Positions 1-10,066 are shown, numbered from the stretch's first letter. The stretch: DNA of 58,550 nt from Sinomicrobium pectinilyticum (GCF_003725735.1 NZ_RJTM01000071.1:1-58550); one strand, 5' to 3'. Notes: a model not told the origin generated them from the letters alone. Numbers and translations: made by a program.

Positions 1-11
1 ATTTAAGGTCT

Positions 12-959
12 TCAAAAGGTTACTACACAATGTAGCCCCACCATTCTGCCGGATATTTGCGGGATAAGCCGGAGCGTAGGTTTTTCCTGTAAAAATGCCT
101 GTCCGGTTTCGGATTCCTTTTTCTGCTTCGCTTTTAATTTCCGCGAACTGTTTACTATGGCCTTTCCTATGAGTGTCCCTATAAGGCCCCCGGCTACCAT
201 ATCGGCTACCCAGTGCCTGTGGCTTTTAATGTCGGCAAAAAATACGACGCTTACCAGGGTATACGGTATCCAGTAGTTGTTAAACTCCATGGCCAGAACC
301 TTGGCCACGGCAAAATATGCGGTTGCATGGAGGGAAGGAAAAGCTGTCCCGTCCGCATCGGCATCAAAAGAAATCCCGTGGAAATTTCCGAAGTCCAGCG
401 GATTGGAGGTAAACGGGCTCTCGGGAGGAACGCCATCGCTAAGGGACGGGTCCGGGCGCTGCCTTCCGAAAACAGTTTTCAACAGGAGATGAGAAATTAC
501 ATAGGAGTATGCCAATGCCTTGAAAGAGTTTACCGCTGCGGTTTGCCCTTTTTCACTATTGGCAATTACAGAACCGCCATATATCCCGAGCAGAGAATAA
601 GCAATATAAGGATCATTACCCCGGAATAAAGGAAAGTTGCTGTTCCTGGATGAGATACGTGGCAAAGAATAGTTGATATTGTCCTCGACATGGTCCTGGT
701 AGAATTGTGTAGTGTATTTGTCTACCATGATTAAACCGGCTATACCACCGACATAAGTGGCTGTCTTTTTCCAGTTTTCCGAGGTAAGGTGCCCGATCTC
801 CCTGAAATCACCGGGGATACTAAGGACACTGTTCTTAAGTACGTTCACCGATGTCTGGAAACGTCCTTCCTCTGTGCGGGCCGAATCTTTAACCTGTGAA
901 AAAGCAGGTAATGATGCAACCAATAACAAGATCACGCAACAACTTTTGGGAGTTAACAT
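12..959 (-). CDS. PAP2-family membrane phosphatase
   Basis: A 315-residue exported protein of the type 2 phosphatidic acid phosphatase (PAP2) family, which removes phosphate from lipid phosphates such as phosphatidate or undecaprenyl pyrophosphate. The three family motifs are present: K161 to R166-P, FPSLHA at 207-212 (Leu in place of the usual Gly of PSGH) and SHRHWVAD at 246-253 with the catalytic His and Asp. An N-terminal signal peptide ends near residue 22 and several hydrophobic segments follow. It stands alone, convergent to nothing inside the window. The substrate cannot be told from sequence. Confidence 0.88.
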   Translation of the reverse strand: MLTPKSCCVILLLVASLPAFSQVKDSARTEEGRFQTSVNVLKNSVLSIPGDFREIGHLTSENWKKTATYVGGIAGLIMVDKYTTQFYQDHVEDNINYSLPRISSRNSNFPLFRGNDPYIAYSLLGIYGGSVIANSEKGQTAAVNSFKALAYSYVISHLLLKTVFGRQRPDPSLSDGVPPESPFTSNPLDFGNFHGISFDADADGTAFPSLHATAYFAVAKVLAMEFNNYWIPYTLVSVVFFADIKSHRHWVADMVAGGLIGTLIGKAIVNSSRKLKAKQKKESETGQAFLQEKPTLRLIPQISGRMVGLHCVVTF

Positions 960-1090
960 AAGTAGTAGGTTTTGGGGTTGAGATTTAATTTTGTGAGATT
1001 TACATAAATTTATTAGTGATTATAATATGATTAAATAAATACCAATGTCCATACCTGTGAATAAAAATTACCTGCTTTGCCCGGCAATCT

Positions 1091-1912
1091 TTATTGTAAT
1101 GTGTAAACTACTTCATGAACTTCTGACAAACGAAAATAACCGAAAGGAAAATTGTCTTTGTCCGTAAGGTTTACACAATTTCCCCGCACCGTTGCAGGCT
1201 GGGTCTGGAATGGGTTTCCCTGGCTGGAGCTTTGTTCGAGCAGGATGTTCATAAAATTGTAAAATCGTTCCGTAGTCCCGTATACTCTTATTGTAATTTC
1301 GTCTCCCTGTTTCAGGTCTTCATCCGTATAATATGCAAAGATCCGGTTTCCCTGGACAAACTCGTCTTCGTAAACCTGTAAGTTAGGAATGAGATTGATA
1401 TTTGGCACAAATTCGAATAAGTAATAATTCTCTTCATCACCCGGGTCGGTAAAATAAGCCTTAACATCATAATCATCCCCGCTGAATCCTCCGCCTTTGG
1501 TTTGAACAATATCTTCAATTTCCACTACGGATTTCATAGTTTCTGTCGCCCTGTAATGCTCGTTGTTATAGATAATATCAAGAGTATAGGACTGGTCGGG
1601 TTCCGGTACGAGTTCTGCATTTTTATATATTCCGGAATCGCCGTCTTCGATAAATGTATATACGGTCCCTTCACTGTCTGTGATCTCTACGGATGCCCCC
1701 GTTGCTGCGGGTACTTCATTATTATAATAAGGGGCAGAAGTGGTAAGTATTATTTCCTGTCCTTCCGGCAGTCCTTCTTTGGGTAGATTTATAGAGGCTT
1801 CTACTACAAGGCGCGGAGTGGCCTCCGGGACATCTACATGAACCGTATCTTCACAACCTGTCAGCGCTACCGCCAGTGTAAAAAGTAGTGTTCGTTGTAT
1901 GGCTGCTCTCAT
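1091..1912 (-). CDS. DUF4249-type outer membrane lipoprotein
   Basis: A 273-residue lipoprotein with a lipobox ending at Cys20 (ALTGC) followed by the beta-rich sequence typical of DUF4249 proteins of Bacteroidota. It starts 5 bp after the stop of the TonB-dependent receptor gene, so the two form one minus-strand operon. DUF4249 proteins regularly accompany such receptors and are thought to be their surface-exposed partner. The ligand is unknown. Confidence 0.85.
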   Translation of the reverse strand: MRAAIQRTLLFTLAVALTGCEDTVHVDVPEATPRLVVEASINLPKEGLPEGQEIILTTSAPYYNNEVPAATGASVEITDSEGTVYTFIEDGDSGIYKNAELVPEPDQSYTLDIIYNNEHYRATETMKSVVEIEDIVQTKGGGFSGDDYDVKAYFTDPGDEENYYLFEFVPNINLIPNLQVYEDEFVQGNRIFAYYTDEDLKQGDEITIRVYGTTERFYNFMNILLEQSSSQGNPFQTQPATVRGNCVNLTDKDNFPFGYFRLSEVHEVVYTLQ

Positions 1913-1917
1913 CTTGA

Positions 1918-4293
1918 TTAAAATTTGAAGTTATAGGAAATAGAAGGAACAATACCGAAGATGGACAGCCTTACTGCTTCATTCCGGGCTGTTTCCCTGT
2001 CCTGTCTGAACGTAATGGAGGCCGCATTCCTTCGGTTATACAGGTTGTAAATACCAAAGACCCACTCGCTTTGCCAGCCTTTTTCTTTTTCCGGTTTAGG
2101 GGTATAGGTAAGGGACAGGTCCAGGCGGTGATATGACGGAAGGGTCTCGTCATTTCTTCCGCTGTAGCTGGGAAAATGCACTCCCTGGTATTCGTAATAG
2201 CCGTCGGGGTAGGTGACAGGCTGACCTGACTGTGCTATAAAATTAAGCCCCAGCGTAAGTTTGGGGTTGAAGGTGTAGGAACCGGTAAGCGATACATCGT
2301 GTGTTTTGTTGTAGGGGGTGTTATACCATTCTCCCCGGTTTATCCCGGTTTCCTGTGGTGTACGGGCAGGGGTCCTTTGTTCGGAACGGGAGAGGGTATA
2401 GGACAACCAGCCCTGTAGCCTTCCTTTCTTTTTCCTGAGCAGGAATTCCAGTCCGTATGCACGGGCTTCCCCGTTCAGGATAACCTGTTCTATAGCGTTG
2501 TTGGCAATAAGATCGGCCCCGTCGATATAATCGATGCGGTTTTGAATGGTCTTGTAGAAACCTTCTGTTTCCAGGGAGTAATTACCGTCTTTGAAATCGT
2601 GAAAATAGCCCAGTGCATACTGGTCCAGTAACTGGGGCTCTATGTACTTCCCGCTCGGGGCCCATACGTCCAGGGGAGTGGGGGAGCTGGTATTGGAAAT
2701 AAGGTGCAGGTATTGGGCCATCCGGTTGTAACTGGCTTTCAGGGAGGTGTTGTTGTTTAGTTTATACGACAATGAAGCCCGGGGTTCGGGGTAGGTGAAA
2801 GTTTTTATGAGTTCCTTTCTCGATTTGGTTTCCGTGCCTATCGGTTTTGCCTTTTCATAAATTCCGTAGTTTTCGTTATAAATAACCGGATTACCATTCT
2901 CGTAGAGGTTCATATTGGTTTGTCCCAGCCGGTAAAAACTACTCAACCGGAGACCGTATTGGAGGTTGAACCTTTCTGAAACAGAATGTTCCACATCCAG
3001 GTATATTGCAGTTTCCAGTGCATACTTGTCATCCAGCTTCCTGTAATTGGCCCCGGAATTCTCGGCAGTGGGAGTGACTTCTCCGGGGTTAAACTTATAG
3101 TAGGCCCCGTTAACGCCGTAATAAAGTTTAAGGTCCTGATTAAGGTAGTGCTTAAAATCGTATTTAATATTGTAGTTCTGTATCCCCGAGTCCCAGTTAA
3201 ACTGCACGAAATCCAGCCTGAGGCCATAGTAATAGTCACTGTAGATCAGGGAGAGGTTGGAGAATATTTTATCTGAAAAAATATGGTTCCACCGGAAATT
3301 AATGATGGAATTACCATAGGTGTTTTTAAAACTGTTTCGAATACTTATAACATCCCTTCCGAAATATCCGGAAATAAAAATACTGTTATTGTCGTTGAAA
3401 CGATAGCTGATCTTGGTGTTCAGATCGTAAAAATATGCTGCATTATCATTGTCCGTAAACTTTAAGAAGAGATGGGCATATGAACTACGTCCGGCCACCA
3501 GAAAAGATCCCTTGTCCTTAACTATCGGGCCTTCGGCGAGTAACCTGCTGGAAAGCACCCCGATACCCCCGTTCATATGAAAACTCCTGCTGTTTCCGTC
3601 TTTCTGGAAAATATCCAGTACCGAAGAAACCCTTCCCCCGTAGCGGGAGGGAATACCACCCTTATACAATTTGATGTCTTTGATGGCGTCCGGATTAAAT
3701 ACGGAAAAAAAACCGTAAAGGTGAGAAGAATTAAAAATGGTCGCTTCATCGAGGAGAATAAGGTTCTGATCTGCTGCTCCTCCTCTTACATTAAAACCTG
3801 AAGCAGCTTCACCGGCATTGGTCACACCGGGAAGCAACAGGATGGATTTCAGAATGTCAGTCTCTCCGAGGACAACGGGCATTTTCTTAATGGTATTGAT
3901 AGATAATTCATTTACGCTCATTTGCGGTGAACTGATGTTCTCCAGTCCGGAATTTTCGGTAACCACGACTTCGTCCAGTTGCTGAGAGCTTTCGCTTAAC
4001 TGAAAATTGAGCCGTATATCCGAGTGCAGGTCTATTTCCCGGGAGATCGTGTAAAAACCGAGGTAGCTTATTTGTACGGTATGCTTCCCTTCGGGAAGGG
4101 TAAGGGAATAAAATCCGTATTCATTGGTAGACACTCCTATGCCGGATTGTGCTACAACAATATTCACGCCGATCAGACTTTCGTTGCTTCTTTTGTCGGT
4201 AACTGTACCACTGAGGGTATATTTTTGCTGGGCAAAGGAAATATAGCATAATAGGGATAAAGCAAAAAATATACTTTTCTTTATTAGCGTCAT
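1918..4293 (-). CDS. TonB-dependent receptor with carboxypeptidase-like N-domain
   Basis: A 791-residue outer membrane active transporter. A signal peptide (to about residue 21) is followed by a carboxypeptidase-regulatory-like beta-sandwich (about 25-110; motif SGTVTDKRSNESLIGVNI), a plug domain (about 115-225; FNVRGGAADQNLILLDE) and a 22-stranded-type beta-barrel ending in an aromatic residue (YNFKF). It lacks the STN domain and is shorter than SusC proteins, so it belongs to the smaller receptor class that pairs with DUF4249 lipoproteins. A possible promoter (TTG-N19-TATTTTTA on the minus strand) lies in the upstream gap. Substrate unknown. Confidence 0.9.
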   Translation of the reverse strand: MTLIKKSIFFALSLLCYISFAQQKYTLSGTVTDKRSNESLIGVNIVVAQSGIGVSTNEYGFYSLTLPEGKHTVQISYLGFYTISREIDLHSDIRLNFQLSESSQQLDEVVVTENSGLENISSPQMSVNELSINTIKKMPVVLGETDILKSILLLPGVTNAGEAASGFNVRGGAADQNLILLDEATIFNSSHLYGFFSVFNPDAIKDIKLYKGGIPSRYGGRVSSVLDIFQKDGNSRSFHMNGGIGVLSSRLLAEGPIVKDKGSFLVAGRSSYAHLFLKFTDNDNAAYFYDLNTKISYRFNDNNSIFISGYFGRDVISIRNSFKNTYGNSIINFRWNHIFSDKIFSNLSLIYSDYYYGLRLDFVQFNWDSGIQNYNIKYDFKHYLNQDLKLYYGVNGAYYKFNPGEVTPTAENSGANYRKLDDKYALETAIYLDVEHSVSERFNLQYGLRLSSFYRLGQTNMNLYENGNPVIYNENYGIYEKAKPIGTETKSRKELIKTFTYPEPRASLSYKLNNNTSLKASYNRMAQYLHLISNTSSPTPLDVWAPSGKYIEPQLLDQYALGYFHDFKDGNYSLETEGFYKTIQNRIDYIDGADLIANNAIEQVILNGEARAYGLEFLLRKKKGRLQGWLSYTLSRSEQRTPARTPQETGINRGEWYNTPYNKTHDVSLTGSYTFNPKLTLGLNFIAQSGQPVTYPDGYYEYQGVHFPSYSGRNDETLPSYHRLDLSLTYTPKPEKEKGWQSEWVFGIYNLYNRRNAASITFRQDRETARNEAVRLSIFGIVPSISYNFKF

Positions 4294-4521
4294 TGGGGGC
4301 TTTTTTGATAAATATAAAACTATCTTACCTTAAAAATATTGTATAAAAGAATTTTAACAAGTATAAAAAAACAGCATTGAAGGATTTTCAGTCTTATTTC
4401 ATTTTTGTAATCATTTATTTACTATTAATACGGATATTTCTTTATTTTAAAAATAGTACAAATTGAAAGACTGGAGAAATCCGGTAAAAAAATATGGGTT
4501 GGAAATAAGATACGGGAGATT

Positions 4522-4546
4522 CCCCGGCCTTAAGGAAAAGCCGGGG
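4522..4546 (-). terminator. terminator-like hairpin after the glutamate synthase-like gene
   Basis: A 7-bp GC stem (CCCCGGC 4522-4528, GCCGGGG 4540-4546) with an 11-nt loop lies 15 bp past the stop of the minus-strand gene. The T-run is on the plus strand only, so intrinsic termination on the minus strand is uncertain. Confidence 0.4.
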
Positions 4547-4561
4547 TTTTATAGAAAGATA

Positions 4562-6169
4562 TCAGGCATTGTCCCTGCTTTTACCCCCGAGATGGGGACA
4601 TTCTTTTAGTTTTTCCATGCTTTCAAAAGGAACTTTAACTTTATTGTATTTATAAGTAGCGGCAAGGGTTTGGGTAAGATTGCGGTCTCCCACACTTATA
4701 TCCACATCATACATGGTAAACTGACAGGGGTGCTCGTAACCACAGGCATGGGTTACCTCAAGGAATTCTTTGCGGAAGGTATTGAAATACTGTTGTAACC
4801 TGTCCGATTTGAGAGGGATATTTATACCACTTTGCAGCCACTTGTTCTGCGTGGCTATTCCACTGGGGCAACGGTTGGTATGACAGGCCTGGGACTGTAT
4901 GCAGCCAATACTCATCATGGCTTCGCGGGCAACATTAATACAATCTGCTCCCATGGCAAATGCCATGGCGGCTTTGGCCGGGAATCCGAGTTTCCCGCTG
5001 GCTACAAAAACAAGGCGATCTGCAATATCCAGTTCCTTGAAGATACGATAAACATCGCTGAAACCGTAAACCCAGGGCAGGGAAACATGATCGGCAAAAC
5101 TTGGCGGAGCTGCGCCTGTGCCTCCTTCGCCACCGTCTATGGTAATAAAATCCGGTCCTTTTCCGCTTTCTTTCATAAGCGAGGCGAGCTCATGCCATTG
5201 GTCGAGTTTACCTACGGCAGCTTTGATCCCTACGGGAAGTCCGGTTTCTTCCGCAATTTCCTCAACAAGGTCTATCAGTTCCTTTACAGAAGAAAAAGCG
5301 GTATGGTTTGCGGGGGAAAGCACGTCTTTCCCCATATCTACATGGCGTATACCGGCTATTTCACGGGTAATCTTTTTTGCCGGGAGTACTCCGCCCTTTC
5401 CGGGTTTGGCTCCCTGGGAGAGCTTAATTTCTATAGCACGGACGAACGGATTTTCCTCTACGAGTTTTTTCAGTTTCTTCATGGAAAAGTTCCCTTCCTT
5501 ATCGCGGACGCCGAAATATCCCGTACCTACCTGGAACACTACATCGGCACCCATGGAATGATAGGGAGAAAGCCCGCCTTCACCGGTGTTGTGATAGGCC
5601 CCTGCCTTTTTTGCGCCAAGGTTCATTGATTCTACTGCCTTTGCAGACAATGAACCGAAACTCATGGCTGATATGTTGATAACGGAACCTGGGCGGAAAG
5701 GTCTTCTCCTCTTTCGGTAAGCCCCCATGACCTTGGCACAGGGAAGAAAATGCTTGTCCGTAGTGTTCGGATGCCCCTGCGGCAACTTGAAAGGGAGCAT
5801 GGCATTGTTGATAAAAATATACTGATGCGAGTAAATGTCCTGGTCTGTTCCGAAACCTTCATAATTGTTCTCCTTTTTTGCCGAAGCGTATATCCAGCCC
5901 CTTTCCGTCCGGTTAAAAGGAAGTTCTTCACGGTTATTGGCTACGAGGTACTGGCGGAGTTCCGGTCCTATACTTTCCAGAAAGTAACGCAAATGACCTA
6001 TAACAGGAAAGTTATGACTGATGGTATGCGATCTTTGAACAAAAATATCGCGTAAGGCTACCAGAGCCAGAAAAATGAGAGCCCATCCCCACCAGGGAAT
6101 ATTCCCGATAAACAGTAATAATGTGTACATAACAGAAAAGTTCAATGGCCGGTTTGTCTTATCAGGCAA
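4562..6169 (-). CDS. FMN-binding glutamate synthase family protein
   Basis: A 535-residue protein matching the synthase domain of ferredoxin-type glutamate synthase large subunits. It has one N-terminal membrane segment and a TIM-barrel with the FMN/2-oxoglutarate region DGGEGGTGAAPPSF. The 3Fe-4S cysteine motif C-x5-C-x4-C is seen in CIQSQACHTNRC. The amidotransferase and GXGXG domains of GltB are missing, as is usual for this stand-alone membrane-tethered group, so it may not be a true glutamate synthase. It sits 15 bp from the stop of the exported M20 peptidase gene and probably shares its transcript. Confidence 0.85.
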   Translation of the reverse strand: MPDKTNRPLNFSVMYTLLLFIGNIPWWGWALIFLALVALRDIFVQRSHTISHNFPVIGHLRYFLESIGPELRQYLVANNREELPFNRTERGWIYASAKKENNYEGFGTDQDIYSHQYIFINNAMLPFKLPQGHPNTTDKHFLPCAKVMGAYRKRRRPFRPGSVINISAMSFGSLSAKAVESMNLGAKKAGAYHNTGEGGLSPYHSMGADVVFQVGTGYFGVRDKEGNFSMKKLKKLVEENPFVRAIEIKLSQGAKPGKGGVLPAKKITREIAGIRHVDMGKDVLSPANHTAFSSVKELIDLVEEIAEETGLPVGIKAAVGKLDQWHELASLMKESGKGPDFITIDGGEGGTGAAPPSFADHVSLPWVYGFSDVYRIFKELDIADRLVFVASGKLGFPAKAAMAFAMGADCINVAREAMMSIGCIQSQACHTNRCPSGIATQNKWLQSGINIPLKSDRLQQYFNTFRKEFLEVTHACGYEHPCQFTMYDVDISVGDRNLTQTLAATYKYNKVKVPFESMEKLKECPHLGGKSRDNA

Positions 6170-6184
6170 ACCGGACTATTATAT

Positions 6185-7453
6185 TTATTGTCCTAAATAA
6201 TCAAAAACAATTTGTGTAAAGGCCTTAACCCCCAGTATCATTCCGCTTTCATCTATATAAAAATCGGGGGTATGATGCTGTGTCGGGGCCTTGTCTTTGG
6301 GTTTTCCCCCGAGAAAGAAATAAAATCCCGGGATTTTTTCCTGGAAAAATGAAAAATCTTCCGCACCTGTTACGGCTTTGGTAAGTATAACATTTTCTTT
6401 ACCTGCCGCTTTTTGAAGTGAAGGGAGGGTTTTTGCCGTAAGGTCCGGATCATTATAGGTAATGGGGAGCCCCTTGGCGATTTTGATCGTAGCTTCCGCT
6501 TTATATGCTTTGGCAATGGTAGTTACCATTTCTTCCATTCTGCGGTTCAGCAGTTTTTGCATATCGTAGTCCAGGGTACGGATCGTACCGAGCATTTCCG
6601 CCGTTTCGGGGATGATATTATGCCGCACGCCGCTCGTTATTTTTCCTACGGTGATTACGGCAGCTTCGTTAGTCAATTCCATTTCACGGCTTATAATGGA
6701 CTGCAGTCCGTCTATAATCTTGGCGGACACGAATACCGGATCTACCCCTGTCCATGGCGCGGAGCCGTGGGATTGTTCCCCCTTTACATGGATTTCAAAT
6801 TCCTGTGCGGCAGCCATAGTACCACCGGGTTTATATGTAATTTGCCCCACGTCGGTCATAGAGCTTATATGAAGACCGAAAATGGCTTCCACATCCGGGT
6901 TTTTCAGGACTCCTTCGCGTATCATAAGATCAGCACCTCCTTCTTCGCCCGGTGGCGGACCTTCTTCCGCAGGCTGAAAAATGAATTTTACGGTTCCTGC
7001 AAAATTATTATTCTTCGACAAGACTTCGGCAACACCCATCATTATGGCGATATGGGTATCGTGTCCGCAGGCATGCATTACGCCTGTTTCCTTGCCCAGA
7101 TATTCAGTCTGTACGGTGGATTTAAAAGGGACATCCACCCGTTCGGTGACAGGCAGGGCGTCGATATCGGCACGCAAGGCGATGACCTTACCGGGTTTTT
7201 TCCCTTTGAGGATACCGACAACTCCGGTTTTGGCAATCCCGGTCTGTACTTCTATGCCTAGTCCTTTCAGGTGTTCCGCAATTTTTTCGGAGGTATTGAA
7301 TTCCCTGTTGGAAAGTTCCGGATTTTGATGGAAATGCCTTCGCCATTCAATGACTTTCGGTTCCACACCGGCAATGTCCTTTTCCAGATCTTGCTGTGCA
7401 AAGCCTGTGAAGCAGCTACAGCACAACAATAGGGCGATGTAATTTTTTTTCAT
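6185..7453 (-). CDS. exported M20-family amidohydrolase/peptidase
   Basis: A 422-residue zinc hydrolase with a signal peptide (to about residue 20). The M20D features are all present: HACGHDTH, FIFQPAEEG, a GLH motif and the C-terminal GAEDFSFF. Homologues cut N-acyl amino acids or aromatic amide substrates. The gene lies directly upstream of the glutamate synthase-like gene and is divergent from the HD-domain phosphodiesterase gene. The exact substrate is not visible. Confidence 0.88.
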   Translation of the reverse strand: MKKNYIALLLCCSCFTGFAQQDLEKDIAGVEPKVIEWRRHFHQNPELSNREFNTSEKIAEHLKGLGIEVQTGIAKTGVVGILKGKKPGKVIALRADIDALPVTERVDVPFKSTVQTEYLGKETGVMHACGHDTHIAIMMGVAEVLSKNNNFAGTVKFIFQPAEEGPPPGEEGGADLMIREGVLKNPDVEAIFGLHISSMTDVGQITYKPGGTMAAAQEFEIHVKGEQSHGSAPWTGVDPVFVSAKIIDGLQSIISREMELTNEAAVITVGKITSGVRHNIIPETAEMLGTIRTLDYDMQKLLNRRMEEMVTTIAKAYKAEATIKIAKGLPITYNDPDLTAKTLPSLQKAAGKENVILTKAVTGAEDFSFFQEKIPGFYFFLGGKPKDKAPTQHHTPDFYIDESGMILGVKAFTQIVFDYLGQ

Positions 7454-7556
7454 AATTATCAGAGTTAGTTGTATTGTATAAGAAGTTTAAAGATATGAAT
7501 TTTACTATGAATAAAATACCTGTTCCCGGAGATTTGGGTGAAGCGGCCCTGTAAAA

Positions 7557-7586
7557 TTTGCAGTGACACTTTTTTGTGTAAATTTG
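7557..7586 (+). promoter_or_regulatory. Bacteroidota-type promoter of the 7TM-HD gene
   Basis: TTTG at 7557-7560 and TAAATTTG at 7579-7586 are separated by 18 bp. This matches the -33 TTG / -7 TAnnTTTG consensus of the Bacteroidota housekeeping sigma factor, 18 bp before the ATG at 7605. Confidence 0.7.
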
Positions 7587-7604
7587 AAATAAATATCCCT
7601 GTTG

Positions 7605-9629
7605 ATGAAAGATGCCCTTCATAATATATACCGCAACCAATCGCTGATTTACAAAACTTTTCTTTTTATCTGCGCTACGGCATTGGTTGTTTACCTGTTT
7701 CCCAAAGCCGGGAAGTTCAAATATGAATTTCAGAAGGGGAAACCGTGGCAATACGAAAACCTGTATGCCCCGTTTGATTTTCCGATATTGAAAACCGAAA
7801 AGGAAATCGAGGAGGAAAAAGCAGCGGTAAAGGCCGGTTTTGTTCCGTACTACTCGTATAATGCCAATATGATTTCGACGGTAATCAGCAATTATAAAAC
7901 GGAATATCCAAAAGTTTTTCAGAACAAAAACCTCGAAAGGGCCGGACAGGAATTCCTGACCAGAATCTATACGGATGGTGTGATCGCAGATGACGAACCC
8001 CTGCCGGACAGCAGGTTTATAAACCTGGTAAAAGGGAACGAGGTAAGTACACTGGCCAAGGACAAACTCATCCGGATGAAAGACCTGGAAAAAGCACTCT
8101 TTCATTACCTGGAGCAGCGAAAACTTTCTGCATTTCAGAAAGACTTTTACCTTTTGTTCGAGAGTATTGTACAACCTAATGTAAGCCAGAACAAAGAACT
8201 GTCGGATAAGGCCCTGAAAGAAGAACTCGACAATATTTATACGACTAAGGGGACTGTGGAAAGGGGAAAGCGCATTATTCTTAACGGTGAAGTGGTAGAA
8301 GGTGAAAAGTATGAGATCCTGCATTCGCTGAAACGGGAATATGAGTCGCATTTATGGAAAGGGACCAATTATTACTGGATACTTTTCGGCTATATCATTC
8401 TGGTGACGCTAACCTTTATTATGCTGTTCCTTTTTTTGCGAAAGTACCGTCCCCAGATATTACAGGACAACACCAAAGTAACGTTTATTTTTGTCAACAT
8501 CATTGTTATGGTGTTTGTCACCACAATTGCGGTTAAATATGACGGGGCTTATGTGTATATGGTACCGCTGTGTATCCTTCCCATTATACTGAAGGCCTTT
8601 TTTGATCCCAGGCTCGGGTTGTTCGTACACGTGCTTACGGTGTTACTTCTCGGTTTTATAGTACCCAATAGTTTCGAATATATATTTCTGCAAATCATTG
8701 CGGGGATGGTTACCATACTTACGGTTTCCGAGCTCTACAGGAGGGCGAACCTTTTCGTGTCCGTCGGGCAGATCACGCTGGTGTATATGATTACCTATTT
8801 TGCCTTTACGGTAATACACGAGGGAAACCTGGATAATATACTATGGCTTAATTTCGGACTTTTCGTACTGAACGGGCTTGCAACCCTGTTTGCACAACCT
8901 TTGATCTATATCTATGAAAAGCTATTCGGGCTGGTTTCTGATGTATCCCTTCTGGAGTTGTCGGACACGAATTCCAGGCTTCTGAAGGAACTGTCCGATA
9001 AAGCTCCGGGAACTTTTCATCATTCCCTTCAGGTTGCTAACCTGGCGGAAGCGGCGGCAAATGAAGTAGGGGCGAATGCCATGCTTGTAAGGGTAGGGGC
9101 CATGTACCATGATATCGGCAAAATGAACAACGCCATTTACTTTACCGAAAACCAGACCACGGGTGTTAACCCTCACGATGAGATCAGCCCGGAAGAGAGT
9201 GCAAGGATCATCATTAACCATGTACTGGATGGTATAGAAATAGCAAGGAAAAACAATCTGCCGGACCGGATCATCGATTTTATCCGTACCCATCACGGTA
9301 CATCAACGGTATATTATTTCTATAAAAAGCAACTTGAAAATGATCCTGATGCCAATATAGAAGATTATCGCTATCCCGGACCTATTCCTTTTTCCAAAGA
9401 AACGGCCATAGTAATGATGTCGGATGCTGTAGAAGCTGCATCCAAAAGTCTTAAAAACCCGAATTACGGGGCCATTAATGACTTTGTGGAGAAAATTATC
9501 AGCAAACAGATAGAAGGAGGGCAGTTCCTCAATGCCAATATTACTTTTAAGGAGATAGAAAGTGTAAAAAAGGTGTTGAAGCAGAAATTGACCAATATTT
9601 ATCATTTGAGAGTAGAATATCCGGAATAG
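7605..9629 (+). CDS. 7TM-HD (HDIG) membrane phosphohydrolase, PgpH-like
   Basis: About 674 residues. After an N-terminal membrane anchor comes a long periplasmic domain (about 40-270), then a cluster of seven hydrophobic segments and a cytoplasmic HD domain. The metal-binding signature is visible as GTFHHSLQVAN and MYHDIGKMNN. The family includes PgpH, which breaks down cyclic-di-AMP, so the likely role is control of this second messenger in response to an external signal. The ATG at 7605 is preferred over the TTG one codon earlier because it matches the promoter distance and the usual MKD start. Confidence 0.88.
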   Translation: MKDALHNIYRNQSLIYKTFLFICATALVVYLFPKAGKFKYEFQKGKPWQYENLYAPFDFPILKTEKEIEEEKAAVKAGFVPYYSYNANMISTVISNYKTEYPKVFQNKNLERAGQEFLTRIYTDGVIADDEPLPDSRFINLVKGNEVSTLAKDKLIRMKDLEKALFHYLEQRKLSAFQKDFYLLFESIVQPNVSQNKELSDKALKEELDNIYTTKGTVERGKRIILNGEVVEGEKYEILHSLKREYESHLWKGTNYYWILFGYIILVTLTFIMLFLFLRKYRPQILQDNTKVTFIFVNIIVMVFVTTIAVKYDGAYVYMVPLCILPIILKAFFDPRLGLFVHVLTVLLLGFIVPNSFEYIFLQIIAGMVTILTVSELYRRANLFVSVGQITLVYMITYFAFTVIHEGNLDNILWLNFGLFVLNGLATLFAQPLIYIYEKLFGLVSDVSLLELSDTNSRLLKELSDKAPGTFHHSLQVANLAEAAANEVGANAMLVRVGAMYHDIGKMNNAIYFTENQTTGVNPHDEISPEESARIIINHVLDGIEIARKNNLPDRIIDFIRTHHGTSTVYYFYKKQLENDPDANIEDYRYPGPIPFSKETAIVMMSDAVEAASKSLKNPNYGAINDFVEKIISKQIEGGQFLNANITFKEIESVKKVLKQKLTNIYHLRVEYPE

Positions 9630-9696
9630 TAGGGACTTGATTTTGAAACCGGTATCAAATTTTTGCAAAACTAAAATAAAAAAGTGCCAAAAATAG

Positions 9697-9727
9697 TTGC
9701 GTTCTATGAGGTGAACCACTACATTTG
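9697..9727 (+). promoter_or_regulatory. promoter of the tRNA-Ser/tRNA-Pro unit
   Basis: TTG at 9697-9699 and TACATTTG at 9720-9727 are separated by 20 bp, a near-perfect Bacteroidota promoter 41 bp upstream of tRNA-Ser. Confidence 0.75.
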
Positions 9728-9767
9728 CATCCGCAATTTAAGAATTGCACGTTCTGATAAAGATAAC

Positions 9768-9851
9768 GGAGAGGTGCCAGAGTGGTAATGGAGCAGATTG
9801 CTAATCTGTCGGCGGGAAACTGTCGCCAGGGTTCGAATCCCTGTCTCTCCG
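9768..9851 (+). tRNA. tRNA-Ser (GCU)
   Basis: The acceptor stem GGAGAGG pairs with TCTCTCC (one G-T pair). The anticodon loop TTGCTAA gives anticodon GCU. A long variable arm and the T-loop GGTTCGAATCC identify a class II tRNA for serine. CCA is not encoded. Confidence 0.95.
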
Positions 9852-9868
9852 CTTCTTTTTTAGTGTTT

Positions 9869-9943
9869 CGGGGTGTAGCGTAGCCCGGTCATCGCGCCTG
9901 GTTTGGGACCAGGAGGTCGCAGGTTCGAATCCTGCCACCCCGA
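9869..9943 (+). tRNA. tRNA-Pro (UGG), probable ICE integration target
   Basis: The acceptor stem CGGGGTG pairs with CACCCCG. The anticodon stem CCTGG/CCAGG encloses loop TTTGGGA, giving anticodon UGG. It lies 17 bp after tRNA-Ser. The integrase gene begins about 250 bp downstream, so the 3' end of this tRNA is the likely attachment site. The matching repeat at the other end would lie outside the window. Confidence 0.95.
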
Positions 9944-9967
9944 CTTTTTAACATATCAGATGAATTC

Positions 9968-10001
9968 AAAACCCTGTTAATCGTATGATTTTCAGGGTTT
10001 T
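9968..10001 (+). terminator. terminator of the tRNA unit
   Basis: A 9-bp stem AAAACCCTG / CAGGGTTTT with a 16-nt loop and a following T-rich run, 24 bp after tRNA-Pro. Confidence 0.65.
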
Positions 10002-10066
10002 TCATTTTATTTGATTTTTTTTGAAATCAAATAAATCGGGAATTAGCGTCAACAATTCGGATAACA

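Noticed and set aside
4832-5629. 265-residue open frame on the plus strand
   Set aside because: Antisense to the glutamate synthase-like gene.
7416-8351. 311-residue open frame on the minus strand
   Set aside because: Antisense to the 7TM-HD gene, which has a good promoter and clear domains.
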